Source of the DNA: Entomortierella parvispora
Taxonomy: Eukaryota; Mortierellomycota; Mortierellomycetes; Mortierellales; Mortierellaceae
Assembly: GCA_963573315.1 (NCBI GenBank)
Contig: OY752140.1
Coordinates: 124,001 to 188,000 of the forward strand
Direction: 5' to 3'
DNA length: 64,000 nt
A model generated the notes under the pieces. It was given only the letters and a program-made list of their open reading frames with translations, did not search any database and was not told the DNA's origin. Positions 9,374 through 20,290 of this stretch are shown here, piece after piece (the first letter of the stretch is position 1; the number at the start of each line of letters is the position of its first letter). The translations under genes were made by a program, and so were the position numbers.

Positions 9374-11745
9374 ATGGACGAAGCCGTCGCGGAATATATT
9401 CGGAGCGCGTCCAAAAAGACGGATCTTGGAGCAATTGACTTCTTTTCGTCTTACGGTGTCCGATCCAAGGATCGGGGATCAGTTTCGGCGGCCTGGGTGC
9501 GTGGTATGAATGGCACAAAGAATATAGCGCTAAGGAAAAGAATTAAAGCAGAATGGGAGTCATCCTCCAAGAAACGTAAAACTTTTTGGCAAGAGCTGGA
9601 GCGGAAAGAGCGGGATGATGTAAGGCAGTCATTGACGGGAGTTGGAAGGACCCTTTGTATTTATGGTGCCATTAGCTGATGGGCGATGTACTCTGGTATT
9701 ATTTTAGGCCTACTGCCAAAAGTTGGAGGTGTTTGTCGTGGAGGACAAACTCATTGTCGGACGCAATCACTCAGAGCGCATAGCAAAGGGTAAAATTTGT
9801 GAGCCATCAACTATACTCCCATGCTTGTCTGCGACCTGGAATACTCATGTGGTGGTCTTGTTTCTTCCAATGATAGCACTGAGCGCCGAGACCCAGCAAC
9901 AGGTTGATTCCACATCTCAGGATGACCCTACTGCCGCCACCGTTGCTGCCTCAACTCCTTCATCCAATCCATTTTCGTCGTCCACCACAGACTCATTGAC
10001 GTCCAGTACTGGCTCTTCACCTTCCAGCAGTTCGTCAACACCGAATCTGTCGACCAGGAAGTCCACTCCTTTAGAAGAACCGTGGCAGACTCTCCAGAAT
10101 TTCGCACGACAAGTGGTAAAGAGCATACCAAACTTACGTTGCAAATATATTCATAAGGAACTATACTTATCTGACTCACTCTTTTGCAGGCGTTGAAGAG
10201 ACCGGCTACGATAGCGGAAATCCAGCCTGGAACTATGACACCTACCAGGCTGGGACTGTTCAATCACGCGTACGATTCTCTGATACTTTTCAATGAAGAC
10301 GGGGATGATCCCATCCTCCTAAAGGATGCATTGTAAGTCGATCCAAGAAGCAACTTGCAGAGTAGTAGACTTTTGACCGCCATTCAATTGATACTAATTT
10401 CCATCATTCACTGTGTGTAGCGTTGCACTCTCATGCACACTGAATCTGTCAGGACCTGATATCACGTCCTACTTCGCGAAAGAGATCCTTGCAGCTGCCG
10501 AAGATGCATCAACCTACGTCAAAAAGGCGGAGAAGATTGCCAAAATGTTAAAGCCCGCTTTGGGTGTCCTTATCACCTCAGGAATGAGCGTGGAGACCTT
10601 ATTGAAATTAACCATCGCAGACAAGGGAAACATGGTTGACGAACGAAATTCTCTGGCAGGAAGGATAACGGACATTGTCGAGTACATGTAAATATCTCAT
10701 CTTTACGATCTCGACGCGGGCCGCATGTTTTCGCACCTGAACTTACATCTCTTCCGGCTTATCTTTGTATCTACAAACTATTCTTTCGCAGTTGTGAGCT
10801 GATTTTGTCACCAGAGATGCAATCCGGAGAATCCTTTTCAGAAGCGGAGGTAGTTGAGACATGGAAAGGCCTGTTCAAGATTCTTCTCAGGCACACAAAG
10901 ATATACTCCAAAAGGTATACCATGACAACCGCTTCTGACTTGCTCATTTAAATTGCTTGCGAAATTGACACTTCTTTTTGGACAGCGGCGAAACGGTGAT
11001 CATCACCTCCAAGGATGTTCAGGTTATCTTGAATCGAGAATTTGGGGACCATAGTCCCTATGGTCGCAAAGCCGATATGTTGTTCAAGTCGCGGACTGAG
11101 ATGTGTAATTTTGAGTTCAAGACCGAAGGCACTTCTCCGGCAGACATGAAGACTCAAAACAGGAAGAATATTCGCCTGAACCGCTGCATCCTGGAGAATT
11201 TACGCAAAATCGGAGTGTCAAGTCCAAGAATCTTGTTTGCAGATATCAAAGGTATAGCAATTGCCTTCCTCTCCCCCCAATTCCTCTGTTTGCTTGTACT
11301 TCTTTTGAGTTGTTCTATTGAAATGACCATCCTAATTGTCTTCCGGTAATGATAGGGTTCTCTGCGTGCGTGTTTTCGCTTCAAGCATTCGAGGACATTT
11401 ATACCAGCAAATGTGTCGATTATATGTCTATACCTCGAAATGCTACAGAGCTGAAAGAATTTCTGGAGAATGGCGAGCTGATCTCGACTTTATTGGCCAT
11501 TACGGTGAGTATTTCAAAGACTCAAGTTATGTTGGCAATTGGACCCAGAATGCTGACCTGATCCCATTGAAATCGTATAGAAAAATCTCATGGACACCGA
11601 ACTACAGGCAAATGGGGCCCTAGATATGTCTGCTCAGGCAAAGACAAAGAGAAAGCTGCTTGACCTGTACGGCTCTGGCGAGAAATCCCCTCCTAGAAGA
11701 GAACGCCGGTTTTCCAGCTCTATCTACTTGAGTCCAAACAAATAA
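9374..11745 (+). CDS. Unknown protein with possible PD-(D/E)XK nuclease-like motif
   Basis: Nine exons: 9374-9619, 9708-9789, 9877-10115, 10190-10332, 10421-10687, 10792-10914, 10986-11251, 11356-11504 and 11581-11745 (559 residues). All junctions are GT-AG and keep the frame. The N-terminus is basic and helical. A serine/threonine-rich linker follows (about residues 120-180), then a helical middle, then YGRKADMLF (Asp397) and CNFEFKTEG (Glu410-x-Lys412) followed by a basic helix QNRKNIRLN. The D...ExK spacing and predicted strand-helix order resemble PD-(D/E)XK nucleases, but this is inference from pattern only. I recall similar uncharacterised proteins in expanded families of Mucoromycota. 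The polyadenylation-like AATAAA (11741-11746) overlaps the stop codon. No transposon ends were seen nearby. Function is unknown. Confidence 0.75.
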
Positions 11746-11746
11746 A
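11741..11746 (+). promoter_or_regulatory. AATAAA overlapping the stop codon
   Basis: A canonical-looking AATAAA spans the TAA stop of the preceding gene. If it is the functional polyadenylation signal, the 3' UTR is only a few tens of bases. The next gene converges from the right 246 bases away. Confidence 0.35.
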
Positions 11747-11991
11747 GGGCCACTCTTGTCACCATTACATCATTATCAGAGTCATCAACAAGGAATTCCA
11801 GGATATGACACAACCATGAACAGATTTCTGATCCACCGAGGTATTGGTTTCTAGTGAAGAAGATGTTTTGTTTTCTTGAAATGGTATTATACAAAAGAGT
11901 GTAAAGGATTAAATAATGGGGAAATGGGGAAGAGGAGGGTTTTGCTTTTTCTAACGATCTAATTAAAAACGATTATTTAGAATGAAGAATT

Positions 11992-14900
11992 CTATTGGTT
12001 TCGTGTTGAGACACCCACGCGCATGCCTACGCGTACAAGCATCTCGATCTGCTCTTTGGAAGATCTCAACAGATCTTCATCAAACTGAATGGAGTTGGGT
12101 TCAAAGAGGACGACAATGGTGGAACCTCCAAAGGCAAAGTATCCATGTTCGTCCATTCGCTCCACTTGCTGGCCACCTTGAGTAGTCAAGATAATGGAGC
12201 CCACCATCATCGCACCAATGGAACAGTACGCGACGGTACCAAACTCGCTGGACTCGATGGTGGAGATCGCCCGTTTGTTCTCACCATAGACATCCAGATG
12301 GCTACGGATCGACATGGGGTTGACAGTGAAGTACTCACCATCGATCGATACCGGGTCAGACAAGACGCCTCGGACAGGGATATGGAATCGGTGATAATCC
12401 TGAGGGGCAAGACGGAAGATGGCCAAGCTTCCGCCGTCGTACTTTTGAGCGAGTGCGGGATCGTTCAGCAATTTGGCGATTGTAAACTGTCGACCTTTGA
12501 TCCAGAACTTTTGTGCGTCCGAGATGGTCTGGAAGCAGGTCATTCGACAATCGGCCACACTGACAGCGACCCGATCATCTCCTGGGTGACTCAGTGTCCG
12601 TGCATCGGGCTTGAGTCGGCGGTAAAAGAAGTCGTTGAAAGTCTTGAAATTCTGAACTGGTTCTAGGACCTCGGACATGTGAGCTTCCAGATGGTGGAAT
12701 CGGATAAAAGGTTCAATGTTGCGTTTGGAACGGGGATCATCAAACTTGAGTCCTTGTTTCCGTGTCATGTTTGCCATGATCTTGCCAACTCTGATCTTTT
12801 GCGCAGGGCTCTTGTAAAGGAGTCGAATGCCTAGACGGATAAAAGTGGGCATCTTTTCCTCCAGCATCGTTCCCGTGAGACGGTCTTGGACAATAATATT
12901 GGCGTTGCTCTAAAGCCGACAAGAACGTGATGGCGTCAGTCAAAGCAAACTCGATATCGTCAAAATGACGAAACAAATACAAAAATCCTTACCTTGCCAA
13001 TGACGTAACGTCCATAACCAAGAGTCTTGACCACCTTGGTGATCCACTTTCGCTGGGCGTTCGCCTCCGTGACAAAGTTGCCCAGAATCAGCTTGTCCAG
13101 GTTGAATCCATCGTTGCCCGAGCACACTGCAATATGAGTAATGACATCCGTCTCGAGCTTTGATCCAAGATTGGGATCACGGCAGATAGGGCAGGACGAG
13201 ATCCGGATAACATACTCATCTTCAGAGGTCTGGGGTTCAAAGTCTGCCTCTGTGGGTTCCACCATGTCGACGGCCTGCGGGATCGAGCCCGAAGGAATCT
13301 TGTTGCGCGTCAAATGTAAAAAGAGCTCATTATCTTCCTCGTCCTCATCTTCCTCTTCGTCCTCAAGAGACTCTTCTGTTGATTCCTTTTCTTCCACAGT
13401 GATGCTCACACTGTTGGTCGTCTTGTCAGCGGCAATTGCAGCCACAGCCGCGTTCCTTGACTTGCGAGTCCAGAATTTTCGGATCCTCCGTTTTCGTCGC
13501 TTGCTAGGCACGCTGTCATCCAATCGCACTTGCCTCTCCAGTCGCTCGAAAAGCTCATCAAACGTCAACTCGTCCCGCTCGGGATCTTTGGAATAGGGTA
13601 TAAAAAAGCTGTCCACTGTCTGGCTGGAGAGGTTCGATCCAAGACCCTCTAGCATAGCCTGGATCAAGACCTTGCTGTAGAGTCCGTTGTGTGGGTCTGC
13701 ATCAAAGGCCTTGGCGAGTCCGAGCCAGAAGCGTCGTCGAAGACGGGTATAGGGTACAAATTTTGCTCGGACCTTGAGCGTCGCATTGTCTTTGCTGACT
13801 TTGATGTTGCTGTTGACCTCAATACTGAGGTTATATTCCTTCATTTCGGGATCAGCAGCGACCTCTTTGTCCGTGTCTGGATCCACTATAGGCGAGGGCG
13901 CGTTTTCAACATCGTGAGCTGCGGCGGCACTGATAAGAGTCTCAATATCCATGGTTGCCATGCCCACATAGTCGTTTCCACTGAGTTTGTCCCAATCATG
14001 AACAGAGTACTTGATCTTGAACGTGTCTTCACCGTGGTGCACTCTGAACATGAGCTTGCCCCGCCATGTAGGGTTGAGGTTATGTCGGATGACTCGCGTC
14101 CTAAAGATGTACTTTCCAAATGCAATCACCACAAAGGGGTCCATGTCAAAACCCGTCCGGGTAACGTTGTGGGTCCTGGGAAGGTGGGAAGCAGAGACAA
14201 TCTCCATGAAGACAACACCGTGAAGTGTATTGGTCGCACCAGTGGCTGAGAGTGACGACGAATTGGAGGGAGAGGGTTTGAGCAGGCTTGGTGGAGGGGA
14301 CGGTGTGTCGATTCGAAGGGCAGAGAGGCCTGACGCGATGTCACCTTCCCGCACCGCCATTGGAATATCAGTCAAGGACACAACAGTGTTGTTGCTTGTA
14401 TGGACCTGTCGCTGACCGAGACCGAGTTTGTGGCGTCCGCTGGCAACTTTCTGCCACACCTGTTGGCATTCGGCGCGCGAGTCCATCCTGACAGGGGCCA
14501 GAGCCGTGTCAATAAATCCAAACTTGACCAGGACTACAAAATGGATAAGAATAAGAGCAAGCGCGTGAGCCGGGTGTTTCGTCTCTCCACACTGCTGCTT
14601 GGAGAGATTGTTGTACTGAATTGAATTGGAAACTACGTACCTTCGCCAGTAACCTTCGAGAACTTGCCGGGGATGGATTTGAGTGGAAACCATTTACCCT
14701 ATGTGATCGAGGGACGGAAGCAAGCAGGCGGCGTTAAAAATAAGCGAAGGCGAAGGGCCATGGGGCGTTGCTCTGTGGTTGAATTTTCTCCCTCTCGCTC
14801 TCCCAGCAGCAATGTCCTCCCCCCGCCGCGCCTTTGGGCTGTCCTTCTTTCCAAGGATCATTTAATCGCTCTTTGAAGCAAAAAAAGAGCCCGGGCAAGG

Positions 14901-15754
14901 TTGCCACAAGCCCAGAAGTGGTATGTTTGTCCATGAGGACAGAGCGAGCGGTGGTTGGATTAAAGTGCAGGCGATGAGTCCAAAAAAATAAAGATTGCAG
15001 TCGTTCGACATATAGAACAAAAAAGGATCGAGGAGCATATGAACACAATGAGATATGGTGTACTGCTGCACTTGCCTCATTAGCGGAGTCGTCAAAGTGC
15101 AGAGGCGCTCCGTCGGCCCAGAGCGAGGGGGCATCAAAAGGGATGTTTACGGTGCCGAGATAATCATCCCTTCCCCAACGGTCCTTGTCCCAGAACATCA
15201 AGTTGACCTCGTCCGGCACCGCCTGCACATCGAGATCAAAGTCAAAGGAAGCATCCCATATGGGGTTCAACGACTTGCGGATCACATCCGTCGTGAACTT
15301 GTGTCCGCCGACCGAGAGTTTGACATATGGATCAGAGAAGCCATTCTAACAGAACAATCCAATAGACCGAGGCACTGGTTAGCCTTGAGCGCACTTTGCT
15401 CTCAGAGCGAGAAGACCACAGTGTGGTACTGTATTTGTTTCTCTTTCCGAGAATAAGAACAAAAAAAGAGCATCAGACTAATGGAACCATTCTGGAAGAA
15501 GGAAGAAAGGAAGGGCAGAATGAATGACTGACCCTGTCTCTGCTAACAAGATCTTTAGCTCTGGCAATGAAGATGCGCATGTGGGCTATTGGTTGCTCAT
15601 CCTCGTCTGGGAGGGAGGGAGTCCCTGGCCTGGACGCCGCAGCAGTCGTCGAGGACGTCAAGGCCATACGGGAGAGCATGGGGACTGGGCGCTCAATGAT
15701 GGTGAATGTTGCCGAGGGGGATGTGGAGGAGAGAAGTGGAAATGTCCTTAGCAT
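11992..15754 (-). CDS. PSD2: Phosphatidylserine decarboxylase with tandem C2 domains (PSD2 type)
   Basis: Five exons: 15754-15533, 15345-15076, 14698-14641, 14533-12993 and 12909-11992 (1002 residues). The enzyme makes phosphatidylethanolamine from phosphatidylserine in endomembranes. The first C2 domain (about residues 45-185) has AHMRIFIARAKDL and NGFSDPYVKL; the second (about 285-400) has LHGVVFMEIVSASHLP. An EF-hand-like stretch (about residue 510) and a SCPICRD...HIAVC zinc-binding-like stretch follow, then the catalytic domain. The self-cleavage site FGGSTIVVLF lies at about residue 962; the GGST form is typical of PSD2-type rather than mitochondrial PSD1 enzymes. The intron between exons 2 and 3 uses a GC donor (GAG|GCAAGT, 15075), and its splicing restores GKWFPLKS at the end of the first C2 domain. 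The start is tentative: an in-frame codon lies upstream, and two later ATGs also precede the first C2 domain. Confidence 0.9.
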
Positions 15755-16682
15755 GCAGGTTGCCTCGGAGGGAACAATGGGACACTGTGGGAACAAGGAG
15801 TGAAGGAGAGAAAGAGAGGGGGGAGGGCGCTGGGAGAGTGGAGAGTGGACAGAGGAGAGAAAAGTGAGAGGAGTGAAGAGTGAAGAGTGAAGAGTTGAGG
15901 GTGGGCGGTGAGAAGAAAAGAACGAAAGAAAAAAAAGTTCAACAGAGAGGCAAAGTCGAGAAAGGGAGAGAAGAGGACACACAAAAGAGGACGGCCTCTA
16001 CAAAAAAGGTGCAGCAATTGAACAACGGCGAGAGCGTTCAGACCATCTGCTCCAAATCCAGAGCGGATCATGTCATGTCAACAATGGGCGGACGGACTGG
16101 TTGCACAGAGCCGACAGAAATGAACGAGGGTGGAGTTGAGCACTTTCTTGGCTCCTCGCTACCTTTCACGCGCTACTTTCTTGAAGAGAAACCGTCGGCA
16201 ATGAAGGCAGAATGATGCCACTGTTGTCCTGTTGGACAGGGCTGTTGATTCTTTGCGTGTCAGCGAATCACCTCGTACATCACTGCCATAGCCACCCCCA
16301 GCCACTCCCGCCACTCCGCAGCCACAGCCACAAAACACTCAGCCAGTCGTTTTCCTGTGCAGGGGTTTGTTCAATTGCTTGCCAAGATCGTTGTAGTAGA
16401 ATAGAGAGAGAGACATGCCAAGATCGTTGCTAGTAGAACAGAGAGAGACATGCCAAGATAAGCCAAGATCCCCAAAGGTTGAACATAAAGAGAATGCCAA
16501 GATGCCATTTATTTCCCTGGAACTGCTGCTCCGGCAACAGCAAACAGTCGAGAAAGCACCGATAATAATGAGATGGAGAGTGAGAGTGAGAGTGAAAATG
16601 AAAGTGAGATGACGATGATGATGATGAAGAGCAATTGAAGTGTCTAAAATACAAGAAAATGAATCGGAATATAGGGGCTCGC
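15755..16682. other. Intergenic, upstream of PSD
   Basis: This region of about 930 bases lies between the PSD start and the RLP24 stop. Near 15800-16000 it is strongly purine-rich on the plus strand, consistent with a promoter or 5' UTR of the minus-strand PSD gene. A short tandem repeat (16380-16462) is listed separately. No gene is supported. Confidence 0.5.
16380..16462. repeat. Short tandem repeat, about 36-base unit
   Basis: The block GCCAAGATCGTTG followed by a TAGTAGAA-AGAGAGAGACAT segment occurs twice, and a third partial start GCCAAGATAAGCCAAGATC follows. The second unit differs by a few bases. It lies just beyond the 3' end of the minus-strand RLP24 gene. Confidence 0.6.
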
Positions 16683-17523
16683 TTAGGACATGTCGACGTC
16701 CATGAGCTTGTTCTTCTGTGCCACCTTTTGGACTTGGGCCAGGTTCTTGATCGCAGGGGTGTCGACCATGTGGATGTGCTTCTGGACCAATGCCTGGTTT
16801 TCGGTCTTTTGGCGCAACTTGTTGCCCGACATCCTGTTCTTGTAAAACACACGCTCGCGCTTGGCCTTGATCTCCTGCGAGCGCTTCAATGCCCTGATAG
16901 TCGTCGCCATCAAGTCCCGATCGTAGCGAACTGGAATGTTGCGACGCTTCTCGAACTGGAAGGTCGAGTCCTGTTATTTTTGTGGTCAAAAATTAAAAAC
17001 GTTAGCCATGGACAACAGATCAAATCATTCCCCCTTTCATCTGCTATCTGCATGGAAAAACAAGGGGGTGCAAAAGGATCGACACACAGCCTGCAGCAGT
17101 CGCACAACAACGTACAATAGTCATCTCCTTTCCAGCAGCCTTGCGGAAGGCCTTGGTCCAGCGGACCTTACGAGGGTTGCGCTTCATCTTGAAGTTCTTG
17201 TGGCATTTTGACCTGCAGAAACGGAAAGTCTATTGCAGAAAACAGAGTGAATAGAGAGGGGACGTTTAGAGAGGAGAGTACAAGGGATGATGGACCCAAG
17301 TAGGTCCACATTGAGGACAGGCAGACATGCAAAGAATGCCAAAGAATGCACTGAACGGCTACATGAGTGGGTTCCATGCACTCAATAAGGGTCGAGAGTC
17401 AGTCCTCCAAGGACATTACAGCCGAGAAACTGGGCTTAGTACCTTTGAGTCGTTACGGACAAAGAGGGTTCCGTGGCCGGGATAGCAGGTAGAGGAGCAG
17501 AAGTAGCACTTTTCCAATCTCAT
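16683..17523 (-). CDS. RLP24: Ribosome biogenesis protein RLP24
   Basis: Three exons: 17523-17443, 17229-17116 and 16970-16683 (160 residues). RLP24 is a paralogue of ribosomal protein eL24. It occupies the eL24 site on pre-60S particles and is removed in the cytoplasm by the AAA ATPase Drg1. The eL24-type zinc-binding N-terminus is complete: [13 protein letters not shown] and [12 protein letters not shown]. It is followed by [18 protein letters not shown] and [15 protein letters not shown], which is the RLP24 version rather than ribosomal eL24. The C-terminal region is basic and helical. The length fits animal and fungal RLP24 (about 160-200). Its start is 288 bases from the divergent zinc-finger gene. 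Confidence 0.95.
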
Positions 17524-17811
17524 GGTGGTATTATTATCGGCCGGTTGGAGGGGAAGAGGGGGAAGAAAAACTTGCCAGAAAAACCAACATGAACTGTCCA
17601 AGGAACACGTGACTGATATGTTAAGGGGCCAAGATGAAAAGACATAAACACACGCACGCACGCCTGTCTGCTTGCCGACACAGACAAAAAAAAGCCTCTT
17701 TCTTCAAAGATTCGCTTCACATTGCAAGCCATCCATCTTCCAAGCCCCAACCAACGCCATCACCAAGCCGCCCAAACGACCGCCTCCCAAGCCAAGCCGC
17801 CCAAGCCAAGC

Positions 17812-19704
17812 ATGGATTCGACCAGCGACGACCCCTCTGCTTCCCATCCCTCGCCATCCTCCCACCCTCCCTCCATCAATGACTCACACAGCGACACTGC
17901 CCGTCAGGACGACCATCCGCCCGTCGACCCCGTGGACCCCGCAACCCTGGAGCAGGTCGCCGCCGCAATAGCTACCGATAGTGCACACCTTGCCATGGCC
18001 TCCAATCAAGATTCTTCTGTCCATCAAGACCAAGACCAAGACCAAGACCAGGAAGAGCATCATGCAGCTGGGCATGACCACCCGGCTGCGCAATCAATGG
18101 ATGTTGATTTGGCTTCTCAAGAGCAACCAGAGAGCAACCACCAAGACACCCCAAGACCCACAGACGCCGAGACAGACGCTGCAGTGGCCCATGCCTTTGT
18201 CAGTGCCTTTAATGATACCACAGCTGACGACATTAAGGCCCTGACAAAAGCCCTTACTACACCTATTGAGCAAATTGAGGCCGAGGAGCAGGCCGCCGCT
18301 GCCGCCGCTGTGGCCGCTGTGGCCGCGTCTGTAGCTGCAGGTGCAGCAGGCAGTGGTGAGCATACTGGTCAAGCCCAGGAGGTATCAACACCAGCGTTCG
18401 ATGTCAGCAATATTTACGACCAGGTTCTCTCCTTGACGTCTCAGACCCAAAAGCCTGCAGGAAAGACGATGCAGGAAGTCTTTGAGCAAAATCAAGCAGC
18501 AAGGGCTCTGCAGCTTATCGCCTTATCATTGAACAGCACAGCAACCCAGGAGGAAAAACATGCGGATCTTCAGGAGAACGGGCAGGCCTTACCAGATGGC
18601 TCTTTGAAAGAGCATCAGGATGGCGACAATAGTAGCAACAGCAACACACCCAGCGCTACGGATACCCTCATGTCGATCTCGAACGCCATCAATTTTCCAT
18701 CTCACTCCTCCTCGTCCAAGCTTGAGGACGATACGAATGCATTTGCTCAGGCAGTCCTAAATGCAACCCAATCTGGAGCCGGCAAAGGCCTTGCCTCTGG
18801 ACTGGGCGATGAGAATTCTGGAGGTTCGTCCGACGCCCTTGTTCATAGCGCACTCCACAACATCCATCTCAATACACGCACTGCCGAGGCCGATTCTGGC
18901 GCAAGTTCATCGGCCGCCCCTATCACATCATCAGCGGAACAGAGTAGCGGTCAAGGATTTACATTTGAGGTGGACAAAGCAACAGGAAAGACGCAAATCA
19001 AGTGGACGACGCCACAGGACGATGCCAGTACCAATGCACTCCACGATGCTGCGATTCAACAAGCTCTTCACACTTTAATGAATGCCAATGGCCTCCCTGG
19101 GCTTTCGATTCTGGGCGTGCCTAACGTTGGCATGATGCCACCTCCACTCGGACAGTTTCCCGCACAAGGATCACAGTTTGGCACTGCACAAGATCCTCTG
19201 GTACCAGAGCCACCTGCACCGGCGCGCAAGAAGAGACGTACTGGAGGACCCAATGGCCAGAACACTGCAGCATCGATACCTGAAGGCGCCACATCATATC
19301 CCTGCGAATATCCTGGCTGTGACAAAGTCTTTGCCCGCCTTTACAATTTGAAATCTCATTCGCGGACACATACGAACGATCGGCCATTTGTTTGTAGCCA
19401 TTGCACACAAGCATTCTCAAGAAACCACGATTTGAAGAGACATGTCAAGATCCACGGAGGTGATAAGCCGTTCAAATGTCATGGCTGCGGAAAGTCTTTC
19501 TCGCGATTGGATGCTCTTGGGCGCCATAGAGGAAACTCCAAGAACCGTGCAGGCTGCCAAGGAGGCGCTGGCGAGGGAGGTCAGCCACTCAATGTGGGGG
19601 GAGTAGACTCTGGAGCGGAGGATCATGAAATGGCAGATGCTTCTGGCGCTGCGTCTACACCACAACCCGAGTCCACGCACCTACCAGAGACTTCATCTTC
19701 ATAA
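17812..19704 (+). CDS. C2H2 zinc-finger transcription factor
   Basis: Intronless, 630 residues. The first in-frame ATG is at 17812; codons upstream are open but contain no ATG. The N-terminal three quarters are low-complexity and acidic, with a DQ repeat from (CAAGAC)n near 18028-18054 and an alanine run near 18290-18350, consistent with an activation or interaction region. Three zinc fingers lie at about residues 497-585: [36 protein letters not shown] and [17 protein letters not shown]; the third ends with a cysteine instead of the last histidine. A basic KKRR stretch just before the fingers may be the nuclear signal. This finger arrangement is common in fungal stress and morphogenesis regulators, but no specific orthologue is assigned. 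A polyadenylation-like AATAAA follows at 19709. Confidence 0.9.
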   Translation: MDSTSDDPSASHPSPSSHPPSINDSHSDTARQDDHPPVDPVDPATLEQVAAAIATDSAHLAMASNQDSSVHQDQDQDQDQEEHHAAGHDHPAAQSMDVDLASQEQPESNHQDTPRPTDAETDAAVAHAFVSAFNDTTADDIKALTKALTTPIEQIEAEEQAAAAAAVAAVAASVAAGAAGSGEHTGQAQEVSTPAFDVSNIYDQVLSLTSQTQKPAGKTMQEVFEQNQAARALQLIALSLNSTATQEEKHADLQENGQALPDGSLKEHQDGDNSSNSNTPSATDTLMSISNAINFPSHSSSSKLEDDTNAFAQAVLNATQSGAGKGLASGLGDENSGGSSDALVHSALHNIHLNTRTAEADSGASSSAAPITSSAEQSSGQGFTFEVDKATGKTQIKWTTPQDDASTNALHDAAIQQALHTLMNANGLPGLSILGVPNVGMMPPPLGQFPAQGSQFGTAQDPLVPEPPAPARKKRRTGGPNGQNTAASIPEGATSYPCEYPGCDKVFARLYNLKSHSRTHTNDRPFVCSHCTQAFSRNHDLKRHVKIHGGDKPFKCHGCGKSFSRLDALGRHRGNSKNRAGCQGGAGEGGQPLNVGGVDSGAEDHEMADASGAASTPQPESTHLPETSSS

Positions 19705-20290
19705 ATCCAATAAAGAGATTTTAAGAAGCCAATGCTGGTTCCTTCTCCTTCATGAACTGACCGTGATTGGATTTGCTCCCTGGAAAATATGGACTGTGTG
19801 CCTAAATTGCGAACAAAGACGGTTGGGAACTGAAACTCTCAGAGCAGAGCTTCTTTGGGTCTTGACCAACAAGGAGTGAGGCCAAGATCACTCTTTCGCG
19901 GTCTGTGCTCGGTCCACCATGGGTTAGGACCAGTTGAAGGCAGAGCCATATTGAGGTGACAAACCGTCTTCCAGTTCGGTCTTGCGTGGATCAAGCGAGA
20001 AGGACCTCTTTGCTCGACAAACGCTCGTAGTCTTTCATCAGTTGAGCTCCGAGCGTTCAAGAAGCATCTGTTGGCAGCCCTCACTGCCAGGTTTGAAGAA
20101 TAGTCGACCCTAGTGTTGGGAGCAGGGATAGGGACGCGAATGCGAAGATAGAAAAATCTGGGATTTGGGATGTGCTGCTGGCTGGGTGCTCGCCCTGTGG
20201 CTTAGATCTGAGAAGATTTTGCCAAAAACGAAATAAATGTGTGATCAAGATCAAGGCGGATTAGGAACTCCATCATCCATCACTCAACCC
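19705..20290. other. Intergenic, promoter of eIF3d gene
   Basis: Holds the 3' UTR of the zinc-finger gene (AATAAA at 19709-19714) and the promoter of eIF3d. A minus-strand ORF at 19839-20084 was examined and is not supported by any recognisable domain. Confidence 0.5.

Noticed and set aside
17722-17811. Upstream extension of the zinc-finger protein
   Set aside because: The open frame before 17812 begins with TTG and has no ATG; the text is Pro/Ser-rich and resembles 5' UTR.
19839-20084. Minus-strand 81-codon ORF as a possible transposon remnant
   Set aside because: Composition is compatible with protein, but there is no reverse transcriptase or transposase motif, and it is too short to support.
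20237-20290. Earlier ATG for eIF3d
   Set aside because: It would add 18 residues not found in the family, which begins MSSF.
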